Of a stretch of DNA of 64,000 nucleotides, positions 11,150 through 22,041 are shown in pieces. Under the pieces are notes generated by a model. That model was not told the DNA's origin, made no database searches, and was given only the letters and a program-made list of their open reading frames with translations. Position 1 is the stretch's first letter; every line of letters starts with the position of its first letter. The position numbers and the translations under genes are program-made. This DNA comes from Liopterus haemorrhoidalis. Taxonomy: Eukaryota > Arthropoda > Insecta > Coleoptera > Dytiscidae. Location: assembly GCA_963971575.1 (NCBI GenBank), contig OZ020620.1, positions 34,487,992 through 34,551,991 of the forward strand. The letters run 5' to 3'.

Positions 11150-11520
11150 ATTAAAAACCGGGGGCCAGATACTCAAAAAACACTTGACAGGAAGAGAAAT
11201 CATTTGAAGACATAGTAGAAATTCAGAAAATCACTTAAGGATGAGAGGGTAAAAATTTAGAAAATAATTATGGGGAAAGAGAATTTTAGAATATTACTTA
11301 AGAACGGGGTAGAAATTGTGTATGGGCAGTTTAAAAAATAGTTTCGGGCCGCAAATGGCTCGAGGGCCGTGCATAGAACATCACTGGTATAAAGGACTCT
11401 CTAATGTACCTATGAAACCCGAAACACTTAAAGTATGCTCCTAACAGGAATATGGGAATTAGAAAAAGACAAGTATCACCAAAATATATTTTAAATTTGA
11501 TTTAAAAAAAAAAATCAAAA
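11150..11520. other. Intergenic with possible hAT end
   Basis: Around 11345-11390, ggccgcaaatggctcgaggg followed by catcactgg resembles a hAT terminus. No partner end or target duplication found. Region may be intron 1 of the gene starting at 12000 (minus). Confidence 0.3.
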
Positions 11521-11780
11521 TTTTTGGAACCTCAAAACCCCTTTTTGACATTAAATACTAATATTTTTACATCCTTCAGCATTAATTTGCAGTTCCACAA
11601 AAATATATATTAAAAAATATTTTTTTTTTAATTTTTTTCCTATCTTAAAATTTTTGGAACCTCAAAAGCCTTTTTTGACATTAACTACTAATATTTTTAT
11701 ATCCTTCAGCAATAATTTGCAGTTCCACAAAAACATATATTAAAAAATATTTTTTAAAAAATTTGTTTCCTACCTCAAAA
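11521..11780. repeat. Tandem duplication, two 130-bp units
   Basis: tttttggaacctcaaaa begins units at 11521 and 11651, and gcagttccacaaaaa lies in both. The second unit abuts, and slightly overlaps, the splice donor of the secreted-protein exon, so the duplication lies in the predicted intron 1. Confidence 0.75.
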
Positions 11781-12000
11781 TTTTCATTTCCTCCTTAACA
11801 TCCACTAATTCCTGATTTTTGGCTAAATGTTTCCTTAAATTTTCCTCAATAATCGCAATATCCTCTCTTCTTCTATCAAGAAGAGCTGTAACTTGCTTAC
11901 TTAACACTTTTAATTGTTGTTCATTTGTTTCACTGGCACAACAATGAAAACACACGAGAAATATAACCACGAAACCCACTATACACATCTTAGCCTCCAT
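11774..12000 (-). CDS. First exon of a secreted coiled-coil protein
   Basis: Best host-gene candidate in the window. The ATG at 12000 opens 75 codons plus 2 nt, ending at a splice donor (TTGAG|GTAGGA; exon end 11774). The frame meets a TAG overlapping the donor, as expected for an unspliced intron. Residues 1-23 form a signal peptide (MEAK, then a hydrophobic core MCIVGFVVIFLVCFHC, probable cleavage after CCAS). The rest is highly charged with heptad-like spacing (LKVLSKQVTALLDRRRED, IIEENLRKHLAKNQELVDVK), a predicted coiled coil suited to oligomerisation. Later exons are not recognisable in the window, so the family is unknown; secreted fibrinogen-related or lectin-like proteins have such N-termini, but this is speculation. 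Confidence 0.72.
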
Positions 12001-12043
12001 CGCGATCGACTGACTGCCTACATACCCGCTCAAAGGTTTTATA
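12001..12043 (-). promoter_or_regulatory. Core promoter: TATA box and TCAGT initiator
   Basis: On the minus strand TATAAAA occupies 12043-12037 and the arthropod initiator TCAGT occupies 12013-12009, with the predicted +1 A at 12011. The first T of the TATA box is therefore at -32, the standard spacing. The ATG at 12000 follows after only 11 nt. Predicted from sequence only. Confidence 0.65.
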
Positions 12044-12275
12044 TTAAGGTAGAATAGTAGATATACGCATGCGCATAAACTGGCAGGTGTATTATGCCTT
12101 TTATTTTTGTTTTAATTAATTTTTGCATGGACTGGTTTTTTTGAAAGCATGTGTGGTTTTCTTTGATATATTCATTTTAATCGATTTCAAAATATATTTG
12201 TTTTCAAATTTAAAAAAAAATCAAATTTATAATACAAAAATGAGAAAAGATACAGTCAAAATTTTGGATTTAGAA
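12044..12275. other. Upstream region of the secreted-protein exon
   Basis: AT-rich, with no further element recognised. It would contain any upstream regulatory sites of the exon at 12000. Confidence 0.35.
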
Positions 12276-13890
12276 TTTTAGGAAAAGATTTAGTGAGAAC
12301 CAATTGTGATTGCGAAGATTTTTAACTTTATTGATGCACAGACATATTTGATATTTAAAGGACATATTTCAAAAACAGTAGCGAATAGGACTTCGTGGTT
12401 CTAATTTTTGGATTTATTGTAGTTTTTTTTTGTGTAGGAAAAGATTTGGACTTCCTTTGTCCAAATTAATTTTGATTTTGGTGATTTTTAAATCGACAGA
12501 TGCATAGAAATTGTTAATATTAAAAATTCAAATTTTAAAAACAGTAAAGGCCTTCGCGATTCCCTTTTTTGGATTTTTTGTAGTTTTTTTATTATAGGAA
12601 AAGATTTGGACTACCTTTGTCCAAATTAATTTTGATTGAGGTGATTTTTAAATCGACAGATGCATAGAAATAATTAATATTAAAAATTCAAATTTCAAAA
12701 ACCGTAGATGGTTTCGCGATTCCTATTTTTGGATTTATTGTAATTTTTTTAGTATAGGAAAAGATTTGGACTTCCTTTGTCCAAATTAATTTTGATTGAG
12801 GTGATTTTTAAATCGACAGATGCATAGAAATAATTAATATTAAAAATTCAAATTTTAAAAACGGTAGATGGTTTCGCGATTCCTATTTTTGGATTTTTTT
12901 GTAGTTTTTTTAGTATAGGAAAAGATTTGGACTTCCTTTGTCCAAATTAATTTTGATTGAGGTGATTTTTAAATTGACAGATGCATAGAAATAATTAATA
13001 TTAAAAATTCAAATTTCAAAAACCGTAGATGGTTTCGCGATTCCTATTTTTGGATTTATTGTAATTTTTTTAGTATAGGAAAAGATTTGGACTTCCTTTG
13101 TCCAAATTAATTTTGATTGAGGTGATTTTTAAATCGACAGATGCATAGAAATAATTAATATTAAAAATTCAAATTTTAAAAACGGTAGATGGCTTCGCGA
13201 TTTCTATTTTTGGATTATTTGTAGTTTTTTTATTATAGGAAAAGATTTGGACTTCCTTTGTCCAAATTAATTTTGATTGAAGTGATTTTTAAATCGACAG
13301 ATGCATAGAAATAGTTAATATTAAAAATTCAAATTTTAAAAACGGTAAAGGCCTTCGCGATTCCCTTTTTTTGGATTATTTGTAGTTTTTTTTTAGTATA
13401 GTAAAAGATTTGGACTTCCTTTGTCCAAATTAATTTTGATTGAGGTGATTTTTAAATCGACAGATGCATAGAAATAATTAATATTAAAAATTCAAATTTA
13501 GAAAACGGTAGATGGCTTCGCGATTCCTATTTTGGATTTTTTGTAGTTTTTTTAGTATAGGAAAAGATTTGGACTTCCTTTGTCCCAATTAATTTTGATT
13601 GAGGTGATTTTTAAATCGACAGATGCATAGAAATAATTAAAATTAAAAATTCAAATTTTAAAAACGGTAAATGGCTTCGCGATTCCCTTTTTGGATTTCT
13701 TGTAGTTTCTTAGTATAGGAAAAGATTTGGATTTCCATTGTCCAAATCAATTTTGATTGAGGTGGTTTTTAAATCGACAGATGCATAGAAATAGTTATTA
13801 AAAATTAAATTTTTTAGAGAATAGGGCTTTGGGGTTACTATTTTTGTATTTCTTGTAAGTTTTTTAATGAAGGAAAAAATCTGGAGCTAT
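12276..13890. repeat. Satellite array, about ten 160-bp units
   Basis: The motif aggaaaagatttggacttcc (or close variants) starts units at about 12280, 12436, 12596, 12756, 12917, 13077, 13237, 13400, 13559, 13717 and 13871, a period of 154-163 bp. Units also share atcgacagatgcatagaaat and ggcttcgcgattcc-like sequence. Outer units are the most diverged and central ones almost identical, the usual result of unequal crossing over. Non-coding. Confidence 0.95.
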
Positions 13891-14012
13891 TTCTAGTCAA
13901 CCGATTTTTACCAAAAGTTGATCACCTCGACAATGATGTCAAAAGAATAAATATGAAGTTTCATAAAAATCCTTTTAGCTGAATTTGCTCTGCACGTATA
14001 CACAGACAGACG

Positions 14013-14072
<60 letters not shown>

Positions 14073-14410
14073 CACAGACACACAGACACACAGACAGACA
14101 GACCAACAGACATCATACTAAAATATGAAGTTTCATAAAAATCCTTTTAGCCGAAATTGCTCTGCACGTGTACACAGACAGACGGGCGGACAGACGGACA
14201 TTTAGACAGACAGACAGACAGACGGACATATAAACAGAACGACGGACAGACGGACAAATTGACAGACAGACAGGCAGACCGACAGACATCATGCTAAAAA
14301 TAGTCAAAACGTAATATAGGGACCTCAATTCGTGGAGATCCATCGAAATCTCGAAATTTCAAAATCGGTATGATCACAATACTTCTCTTATGTATATTGG
14401 CGGTCGGTAA
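13891..14410 (-). mobile_element. R1 family copy 4 with internal duplication
   Basis: Minus-strand R1. The ACCGACCGCC end is at 14399-14408 and the copy runs down to about 13891, where it meets the satellite. The microsatellite and its flank (atgaagtttcataaaaatcc) occur twice, at 13951 and about 14125, each followed by a long GACA/GACG tract (13999-14105 and 14172-14290). The hairpin end is missing. Confidence 0.8.
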
Positions 14411-15047
14411 AAAGTATGTCCATGGCGACGTTTTTTACATAGTACGCGACCCATATTTGGGTCCACACCTTTAGCTTCAAAAACGCTGCTTTAGATGATA
14501 GATACATTTTTTATAATTTTACTGGCACAAAATTAAAATAGCAGAATCTAGTTTGCTTCTTGTAGTAAATATGTACATATCCCCCTACATTTTCACACTT
14601 ATTAATTAGTAAAGGGTTAGAATCAAATGTATACGGTCCTGATAAATATTCACAAAGGTAAAATCTAGAATTTACTTTATACACTTATCGTTAATTATAT
14701 TAAATTAAATTTCATCTGGCCACGCGTAGCCAATGAGAAAAAGGCCAAAGAAAGACGAGAGACAGAGATATTATTACCTGAGGCAGCGGCACATGGCGAG
14801 CACCTGGTCCAGTGTTACCAACAAAAAGGTAAAACAGTTGGTAGTCTACCTCACAAATGATGCCCCCAGGGATCTAAGTCTTTCAAGCCGGCTGCACACC
14901 TGAAACAGAGGAAGACGATTACAAAGGATAAGACACGTGATGATGTGTGTGATGAAAATCCATTTTTTACACAGCATCTACGGGTATTAGTGCCTGTCAC
15001 AGCTAGGCCGACACCTAGCGGCTCACATTGATACAAACACAAAAGAA
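14411..15047. other. Intergenic, no gene seen
   Basis: Nothing assignable. Sequence near 14450-14500 (gacccatatttgggtccac, then aaaaacgctgctttag) is faintly hAT-like. Confidence 0.3.
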
Positions 15048-15049
15048 TT

Positions 15050-15881
15050 CGAGGTGTGTAAATTAAGTAATCGGATTGATTTTAAATTTTTTTTTTTATT
15101 CGAATAGAATTACAATTCAATATTGTCTCCCTCAAAATAACTACCTTGGGAAGCCACACAGCGCTAGAGACGGTTCTTCCAATCCTCATAGCAGTGCTGG
15201 AACTCGGATACTGGAATAGCTTTCAGCTGGTCGTTTACGGACGTTTGAATGTTTTCGAATGTCCCAAAATGACGTCCCTTGAGGTGAATTTTCAATCTTG
15301 GGAAGAGAAAAAAGTCACAAGGACTCAAGTCAGGCGAATAAGGAGGCTGAGGAGTCACAGGAATGTGTTTACTGGCCAAAAACTCGTTTATTGAAATTGC
15401 AGATTTTTCTCATCCCCAATTTATTGGTCATGATGAACGGTAGTGTGTCAAATTCAACTCTTCCCCGGTCATTCTGACTGTCAACCGACGATCAGAACGC
15501 ACAAGATCCCGAAATCTGTCGACATTTTCATCGATTCTTGAAGATGAAGGCCTTCCGCTGCGTGATTCATCTTCAATCAACTCTCTTCCTTCTGAAGATG
15601 CCTTAAACCAACAAAAAACCTGGGTCCTTAACAAACCTTGTCTCCGTAGGTCTGCAGAAATTTCCGTTGCACTGTGCCCAAGTCTAAATCAAAACCTGAT
15701 AGCACACCGTTGCTTGAAATTAATGAACTCATTTTTAGAACGCACCAAATTACTCTAGCGAGTTCAAACTCGTACTGAAGGCGTACCACATGTTCACCTG
15801 CCGCCCCTCCAAGTCCCGTGTCCCAAATGTTGCCAGATCAAACGCTATGTTGTCAGTCCGGTTACTTAATTTACACTCCTC
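15050..15881 (-). mobile_element. Internally deleted mariner, 832 bp
   Basis: Terminal inverted repeats CGAGGTGTGTAAATTAAGTA (left) and CGAGGAGTGTAAATTAAGTA (right, reversed), followed on the right by TA (15882-15883); the left flank is TT, a decayed TA. The element encodes both ends of a transposase but lacks the middle, so it could move only in trans. A second partial copy lies at 48933-49278. Confidence 0.85.
15120..15775 (-). pseudogene. mariner transposase, catalytic core deleted
   Basis: The N-terminal part (about 15770-15428) shows the mariner DNA-binding region, with the linker SRSGRPSSSR and RSDRRLTVRMTGEELNL, interrupted by frameshifts. It jumps at about 15400 to the C-terminal part (PPYSPDLSPCDFFLFPRLK, then FQHCYEDWKNRL) with the third catalytic Asp. 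The two first catalytic Asp motifs are absent. Family role: DDD cut-and-paste transposase; this copy is dead. Confidence 0.85.
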
Positions 15882-15883
15882 GT

Positions 15884-16600
15884 AAGTTGTGGCCATCACA
15901 AAACCGATCGTCATTACTTATTTGAATCAAAGTTTCGATCGGAACAAGAGGTAGAAAATAAAATTGTACTGGTTTAAAATTTTATCAGAATTTTAAATAT
16001 TGACTTTACAACCAAAATTAAAATTTCTGTTTGAGAATAAATATTTTATGCGTTATATTTAACATTTTATATTAAGAAATTTCAGACTTTCCAACTCGCT
16101 TTGGCTAATCAATAAATAAATTTGAATGTCTTTGTGTACGTATCGAAATTATTTAAAGAAGTAATGAAAAAAAATTCTTGTTCACAAATTTTATTGCGAT
16201 TTTCTTTAAAAAAATATATGAAAGGAACTTTCTAAGTATCATATTAATATGGTACCGTTTAGACCTTAGTTTATTAACTAAAAACTAGGAGTAATCTTGT
16301 TTTAATAACTCCATTGATATATCTTTTTTGCAAAAAGATGTATTAATGGAGTATAGCTGTTCCGTTTATGATAAATATATCTTTTTTTAAGGTTTTGTAG
16401 GTATAACTTCACTCTTGTGTTGCCAAACTGATGAACATAAAAAGTAGAAATTTGGTATGCTTGTACGACTTTTGACCCACTAAATAGAGCTCAGAAAACG
16501 TTTTTTAACGGGTTTTTGCTAAAACTATGTCAAAAATTTTGTCACTTCACCCTATTTCCCAGAGGAGTTGATCTAAATAAATAAATAAATATATATATAT
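15884..16600. other. Intergenic, R2-like remnant near 16390
   Basis: Mostly unassigned AT-rich sequence. Around 16391-16500, aggttttgtaggtataact and gaaatttggtatgcttgtac are diverged matches to the R2 start, without the rest of the element. Confidence 0.4.
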
Positions 16601-16603
16601 ATA

Positions 16604-16700
16604 TAAGGCTACGGATAACTCTTTAATGTGGTTAATTTTTGCGAAATTGTCAAATCGACTGTAGTATCTCTCAAAAGTACATTATAAAAAATCATCTGTT
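16604..16700 (-). repeat. Paralogue of the 19110-19195 segment (empty hAT site)
   Basis: ctacggataactctttaatg and the following gtggttaatttttgcgaaat match 18913-18924 plus 19118-19195 without the intervening hAT element. It thus shows the sequence as it was before that insertion. Confidence 0.75.
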
Positions 16701-16972
16701 GCCACCACAGGACCGACCGCCATCACAAAGTACTTGTAGAAAATACATTCTAGCAGCAGAGTAGAAATAATTTGGACTAATATTTTCTAACAGAGATATT
16801 ATTTATCATGACCATGGAAACGTTACATATAAGTATGAAAAAATAAATACTTTTTTTAAAAATGTTATACGTTTTATCTAAAAATGTCTTGAATAAAAGT
16901 TATTAGCTATTGCTTTTATAGCAACTTTTGTTAAATAATTTTTTTCGAAATATTTTTCTGTTGTGAAATATA
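16698..16972 (-). repeat. R1 family copy 5, hairpin end only
   Basis: Minus-strand fragment with the terminal hairpin (slightly mismatched), ACCGACCGCC at 16712-16721 and the ccatggtcatgataaat block, breaking off at about 16972. Confidence 0.75.
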
Positions 16973-17714
16973 AATAATAAATTCTAATTAAATTTTAAAA
17001 TATTTCTTACCTTTTTACAACTTTTCAGCACAGATTTTCAATTTAATTTCCTTAAAAAATATCAAATGTCATCATTAGACAAAAATAGGTAGCCATCTTG
17101 GGATTCTTACCTTCAGTTGACGACACGTCCCTAGGGCCAATCAAAAGGCCAAATTAAAAAGTCCTTGATCAAATTTTATCTGCATAAATCACAATTAAAA
17201 CATACGTTTTTCCAGTATATTACATTGTAATCCTAATGACGTATATTTATATTCTGATTTGATTCAGAAATGTATGGCAAGTGCTGCTAACCCGGGAATA
17301 CACCTAAACTAAACCAAATATCTAAACTAATTACTGAATTAGACTAAATAATTACAGTTTTAGAATTAGGAGTGCATGAGGCTTTTGACTGTATAGTCAA
17401 AAAGATCAAATTCGCAAGTTGGTCAAAAAATTTGCTCCAGTTTTGACCAAAAATAGAGCACGGCCATAACTCGCTTATTTATGGACCGATTTCGATGGGA
17501 TTTGACACAGAATATTAGAATTAGTGTCTCCTGGTATGTAGGTGTCCAATTTTTTTAAAATTACAACATTTTTAATGGTTATGGGCCAATTTTGATAAAA
17601 TTTTATACATGGAGATAGAATTAGTTTCTGCTCCTTATATGAGAGACAAAGTTTATATATCTATACACAAAAAAGCCTAACGGGGGCCCTATTTCAAAAA
17701 ATTAAATAAATGTT
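16973..17714. other. Sequence between two R1 fragments
   Basis: About 740 bp with no coding region, between two R1 fragments that overlap in R1 coordinates. They are therefore separate or partly duplicated copies rather than one split copy. Origin unknown. Confidence 0.4.
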
Positions 17715-18163
17715 ATATTATATTTTTTCGTTTTATCATAAAATGTCTGAAATAAGTTGTTAGTTATTGCTTTTATAGCAACATTTGTTAAATATTTTGT
17801 TTCGAAATATTTTTCTGTTATGAAATATTCGCAAAAATCTTAAAATCGACACAAGTAAACTTCCATTTCTAGTCAACCAATTTTTACCAAAAGTTGATCA
17901 ACTCGTGCCTTTGATCTCAAAAGCTTAAATATGAAGTTTCATAAAAGTCCTTTTAGCCGAATTTGCTCTGCACGTGTACACAGCCAGACAGACAGACAGA
18001 CAGACAGACGGACGGACAGACAGACAGACCGACAGACATCATGCTAAAAGTAGTCAAAACGTTATGCAGGGACCTTAATTCGTGGAGATCCATCGAAATC
18101 TCAAAATGTCAAAATTGGTATGATCACAATATCTCCCTTATATATGTTGACGGTCGGTAAAAA
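17715..18163 (-). repeat. R1 family copy 6, hairpin end missing
   Basis: Minus-strand R1 ending with ACCGACCGTC at 18149-18158. It contains the GACA/GACG tract at 17983-18037 and the standard flanks. Confidence 0.8.
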
Positions 18164-18205
18164 CTAAAGAAGCTGTTCAAAATGACCACCGTCAGGCATC
18201 TCTAC

Positions 18206-18908
18206 TAGATATGGGAATTTCGGCTCAGTTTGCGGAACCGGATCAGTGGAGGTCGTTCAGTTTGCTGAGCCGGTTCATTGATCCGGCTCAGTGATCCGGT
18301 TAAGTAAACATGCTTCCGAAACACAGGACGGTCGTTAGTTCGTAGGTAGAACGTCGCTTAGAGCCGGCTCTTGCTTAGAGCCGGTTCTTGAGACCGAGAC
18401 ACAGGTCAGTCAGTTGCAAGTCGTTCGGTCGTAGGTAGAACATCGCTTAGCCCCGACTCTTATCTAACATTTTTGAAACAAACAATTCACTTTATGAAGC
18501 TACTGTATTTTAAACCAGATGTGTTAAGTTTATGGCGATGTTTATTGCCCTTATAAATCGGACATCTGGGATTTGGGCAATATTTTAAATATTTTTATAT
18601 AGTATGGTTGTAAGAAAATACAGACTAAGCCTATTAGTTTCAAATAAACTGCCCTACAAATTGATGACAAAATACACTTTATGATAATACATTACAAGCC
18701 GAGTTCTCGCGAAGTTCAACATGACATCGATCCAGATCCCTATCACTCCGGGCACTGCTCACAATCGCCCGACCAATCGTATTCTTGAAATTTGAAACTA
18801 TACAGTGAGCCGTGAGCCGGCTCATTTCAATTTGGTGAACCGTGTCCTTTCGGTCAGCGTACTGAGCCGGCTCAGTGAGCCGGTTCGGTCATGAACGACC
18901 CATCTCTA
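18206..18908. mobile_element. hAT element, non-autonomous, 703 bp
   Basis: Ends TAGATATGGG (left) and TAGAGATGGG (right, reversed), flanked by perfect 8-bp duplications ATCTCTAC at 18198-18205 and 18909-18916. Subterminal regions are rich in short repeats of gagccggctc and gaaccgg-type motifs in both orientations, probably transposase-binding sites. No transposase frame. Confidence 0.9.
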
Positions 18909-18924
18909 ATCTCTACGGATAACT

Positions 18925-19109
18925 CGGTGGTTCCCAAACTTTTTCGGTTCCCGGCGCCCTTAATGAATCAGAACTTATTCCGCGGTGACCAAAGTTTAAA
19001 CATTGGTCTAACTAACGCAGTTGGAGAAATATTGCAATGTTTTTGCGGCGCCCCTGTAGTCATGCAACGGCGCCCTAGGGCGCCGTGTCGCACAGTTTGG
19101 GAAACGCTA
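18925..19109. mobile_element. hAT MITE, 185 bp
   Basis: Ends CGGTGGTTCCCAAAC and, reversed, TAGCGTTTCCCAAAC, flanked by 8-bp duplications GGATAACT at 18917-18924 and 19110-19117. It inserted directly beside the preceding hAT: the two target sites abut. The unoccupied version of the site is at 16604-16625. Confidence 0.87.
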
Positions 19110-19195
19110 GGATAACTCCTTCATGTGATTAATTTTTGCGAAATTGTAAGATCGACTTAAGTATTTTGCAAAACTGCATTATAAAAAATCATCGT

Positions 19196-19669
19196 AGAAC
19201 TCGATAGTGTTAACTAGAGACTATATTCTGTTGAGATTGTAAGTCATTAGTAATTTATTTAATAAATGAAACAGTTTCATAAGCGTTTCTAGTTTAAAAC
19301 GAAGTATAAGCAGTTGTTGGTATCACCTGTCGATGGCAGATGGTCTACGCTGTCCATCAGACTGTGACTCTACACTAAATAGGTCGCGTAACAACATTTT
19401 CTCTCCATTTTTCTTCTAGCAATGAGTTTTCCTGCAATATGTTACAGTGCTTTTTATTAGGATGGTTAGAATTTTTCATCTGTTGCTCGCCTTTATAATA
19501 TATTGCCCCTGTTTGTTATATCCTGTCACAGTCTAACCCTTTATGTTAAGGACTTTTTATTGTTTACTGTTTTTAAATTGACGAGCCGGAAAATAATAAG
19601 GGCAGGTGGTTTTTACGAAAATAAATTTAAGCAACACATGTCAATAATAATAAGATAAAATTTTCAATC
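19196..19669. other. Intergenic, no gene seen
   Basis: No feature recognised. Confidence 0.4.
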
Positions 19670-19677
19670 GGTAAAAC

Positions 19678-20000
19678 CAGTGATGGTATCCTAAATTTTT
19701 AGAAAGCGGTTCTATAAAGTCACGTGACATCTAGGAACCTATTCTGTATTTTTAAGAGTGAAAACAAATCACTTACTTCCATTTATTAAATTTAAGGAAA
19801 AAAATTTAAGAGCGTATTATTAATAACCTATAAAATAAATATTACATTTGCAACACTGCAGGGCACGGCGCACGATTCAAGACTGAAGTCAGAGTAATTC
19901 ATTTATTTTCAATAATTCTAACAATCAGTTCCCTAAGGTTTCAATAATTTTAAGAAACGGTTCGCGCGAACCGGTCCGAACCGGTAGGATGCCATCACTG
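19678..20000. mobile_element. hAT MITE, 323 bp
   Basis: Terminal repeats CAGTGATGGTATCCTA (left) and CAGTGATGGCATCCTA (right, reversed), flanked by near-perfect 8-bp duplications GGTAAAAC (19670-19677) and GATAAAAC (20001-20008). A palindromic cggttcgcgcgaaccgg lies close to the right end. Non-coding. Confidence 0.85.
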
Positions 20001-20060
20001 GATAAAACGTATAAGACCGACGTTCCAGTACTTTTTTTCTAAACGTCATCATTAAATTTA

Positions 20061-20259
20061 TACCATGAGTTCAAAAAGCAATTGCATAAGGTTTGGCTAT
20101 GGAAATATGTAATAATGTCTACTGCAAGCTTTAGAATTAATTAACTGTCATCACTGTTGTTGTTGTCATAAGTTTATATTGTTATATAAAGCTTGCGGTA
20201 GACATTATTTTATTTTTTCATAGCCAACCCTTATGTAATTACTTTTTGAACTCATGATA
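20061..20259. mobile_element. TA-flanked MITE with long inverted repeats, 199 bp
   Basis: Both ends start TACCATGAGTTCAAAAAG or the near match TATCATGAGTTCAAAAAG, and similarity continues for about 75 bp per arm, leaving a short centre. Flanked by TA. A half copy is at 3490-3570. Confidence 0.8.
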
Positions 20260-20284
20260 TAAGTAATATTATAAAACATTTTTA

Positions 20285-21531
20285 CGAGGGTTCCCTTTTA
20301 TGTTTTTACAAACGACCACTAGATGGCAATATTGAAATGTGTCATTATTATGTTCGTAAAATTTGACATTTGTTATTGTGAAATCAGTGTCAGCTTATAA
20401 ATTGACAGCGTAGTTCGTTGACAGTGAGCGTTTAAAAAAACAAGTTTGTGAAAAATTGATATTACTCGTGAAGGTTTTCGTTGGATGATTTTTTACGATT
20501 TTACTAAACGCCTAACTCAACAACAATGCATAGATTCGATTCGTTCAACATTTGGTAATGAAGCAGCATCAGAAAACACTGTTTACAATTGGTTTGCAGA
20601 ATTTCGTCGTGGTCGTGCGTCCATCAGTGATGAATCTTGTGAAGGTCGACCAAAATCGGTTGTGATTCAAAAAAATATCGATGCTGATTGAAGAAGATCG
20701 GCATGAGACTTACCGTGAGATTGAGACAACCTTTGGCATATCGCAGACTGCAATACATTCGATTTTGCATGTGAACATTTAGCTGTGAAAAAGATCTGTT
20801 CCCGATGGATTCCGCATAATTTGACCGAAGCTCAAAACAGGCTCGTATTGATTGGTGTAAGGAAATGCTAAAAAAAAATCAATCTAAACTGCAAAATCCG
20901 TATACAACATCGTTGCAGGTGAGGAAATTTGGATTTATTCATATGAACCGGAAACTAAGCAACAATCCACTGTTTGGGTCTTCCAAGATGAACCGAAACT
21001 CACAAAAGTTGTTCACTAAGCACTTGTTTGTTTCTTCGGTTGTACTGGACATGTCGCAACTATTCCTTTAGAGTATTGGAGAACAGTTAATGCTGAATGG
21101 TATACAACAATTTATTTGCTAGAAGTCAACGACAAAATCAGAAAAAACAACCAAAAATGTCATCATTCTTCATCATAACAATGCGAGCTCCCACACAGTA
21201 CGTCACACAATTGATTATAAGGAGAAAAACATCGAATTAATGTCTCAGTGCCCGTATTAACCTGATTTATCCCCTAATTTTTTTTTGTTCCCCAATGTCA
21301 AAAAAAAATTGCGTGGACAGCGATTTTCATCACGTCAAGAAACTGTTAAAGAATTCGAAAACCATGTTGTTGAGATACCAACTTCAAAGTGGCAAAAATG
21401 TTTCGAGAATTGGTTTGAACGCATGCAAAAGTGTATAAATCTTAAAAGCGAATCTTTGAAAAGCATTAAAACAGTTTGTTCCAAAAAAAAATGTCTTTCT
21501 TAGTTTTAAAAATCTTAAAAGGTAGCCCACG
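20285..21531 (+). mobile_element. Full-length mariner, 1247 bp
   Basis: Begins CGAGGGTTCCCTTTTATGTT and ends (reversed) CGTGGGCTACCTTTTAAGAT, flanked by TA at 20283-20284 and 21532-21533. Same family as 53456-56000. The terminal repeats have diverged and the gene is decayed, so it is an old insertion. Confidence 0.87.
20450..21500 (+). pseudogene. DD34D mariner transposase, decayed
   Basis: Recognisable blocks in all three frames: YDFTKRLTQQQCIDSIRSTF and the linker DESCEGRPKSVV (DNA-binding part, from about 20485), YREIETTFGISQ, WIPHNLTEAQ (about 20807), HHNNASSHT-like second catalytic motif with the Asp changed to Asn (about 21172-21195; aataacaatgcga), and the C-terminal NVKKKLRGQRFSS to FENWFERMQKC. 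The family ATG is TTG here. Numerous frameshifts and stops. Confidence 0.85.
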
Positions 21532-22041
21532 TAAGATATTTATTTTCTTGCTTCATGAAATTTTATGATTGCTATTATTTAAAATTCTAAATTTCATTAA
21601 TTTAATATAATTCTACAAGCCTATTCTCAAGTTTCATAATTTTTAGGAGTTTTATATTTTAAAAATTGAATATGTTTTTACCGACCGCCAACATATATAA
21701 AGGAGGTATTGTGATCATACCGATTTTAACATTTCGAGATTTCGATGGATCTCCACGAATTGAGGTCCCTACATAACGTTTTGACTAATTTTAGCATGAT
21801 GTCTGTCGGTCTGTCTGTCCGTTCGTCTGTCCGTTCGTCTATCCGTCCGTCCGAGTGTCCGTCCGTCCGTCTGTTCGTCCGTCCGTCTGTCTGTCGGTGT
21901 ACACGTGCAGAGCAAATTCGGCTGATAGGATTTTTATGAAACTTCATATTTAAGCTTCTGCCATCAATGGCACAAATTTATCAACTTTTGGTAAAAATCC
22001 TAGGTGTTTACTCGTGTCGATTTTAAGATTTTTGCGAATAT

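Larger units (their letters stand above)
18164..19195 (-). pseudogene. Possible transposase C-terminal fragment, split by two hATs
   Basis: If the two hAT elements and one copy of each target duplication are removed, the minus strand reads without stops for over 30 codons. It includes FAKINHMKELSVEMPDGG and ends HFEQLL plus a TAG at 18166-18164. A GGHFE(H/Q)LL tail is common at the C-terminus of Tc1/mariner-type transposases in insects. The fragment is short, so the family is uncertain. It marks what the two hATs inserted into. Confidence 0.4.

Noticed and set aside
12276..13890. CRISPR-like array of regular repeats
   Set aside because: Units are contiguous 160-bp repeats with no spacers, in a eukaryotic genome.
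15146..15394. Plus-strand open frame antisense to the mariner C-terminus (also at 49023-49559)
   Set aside because: It mirrors a conserved transposase frame and has no independent support.
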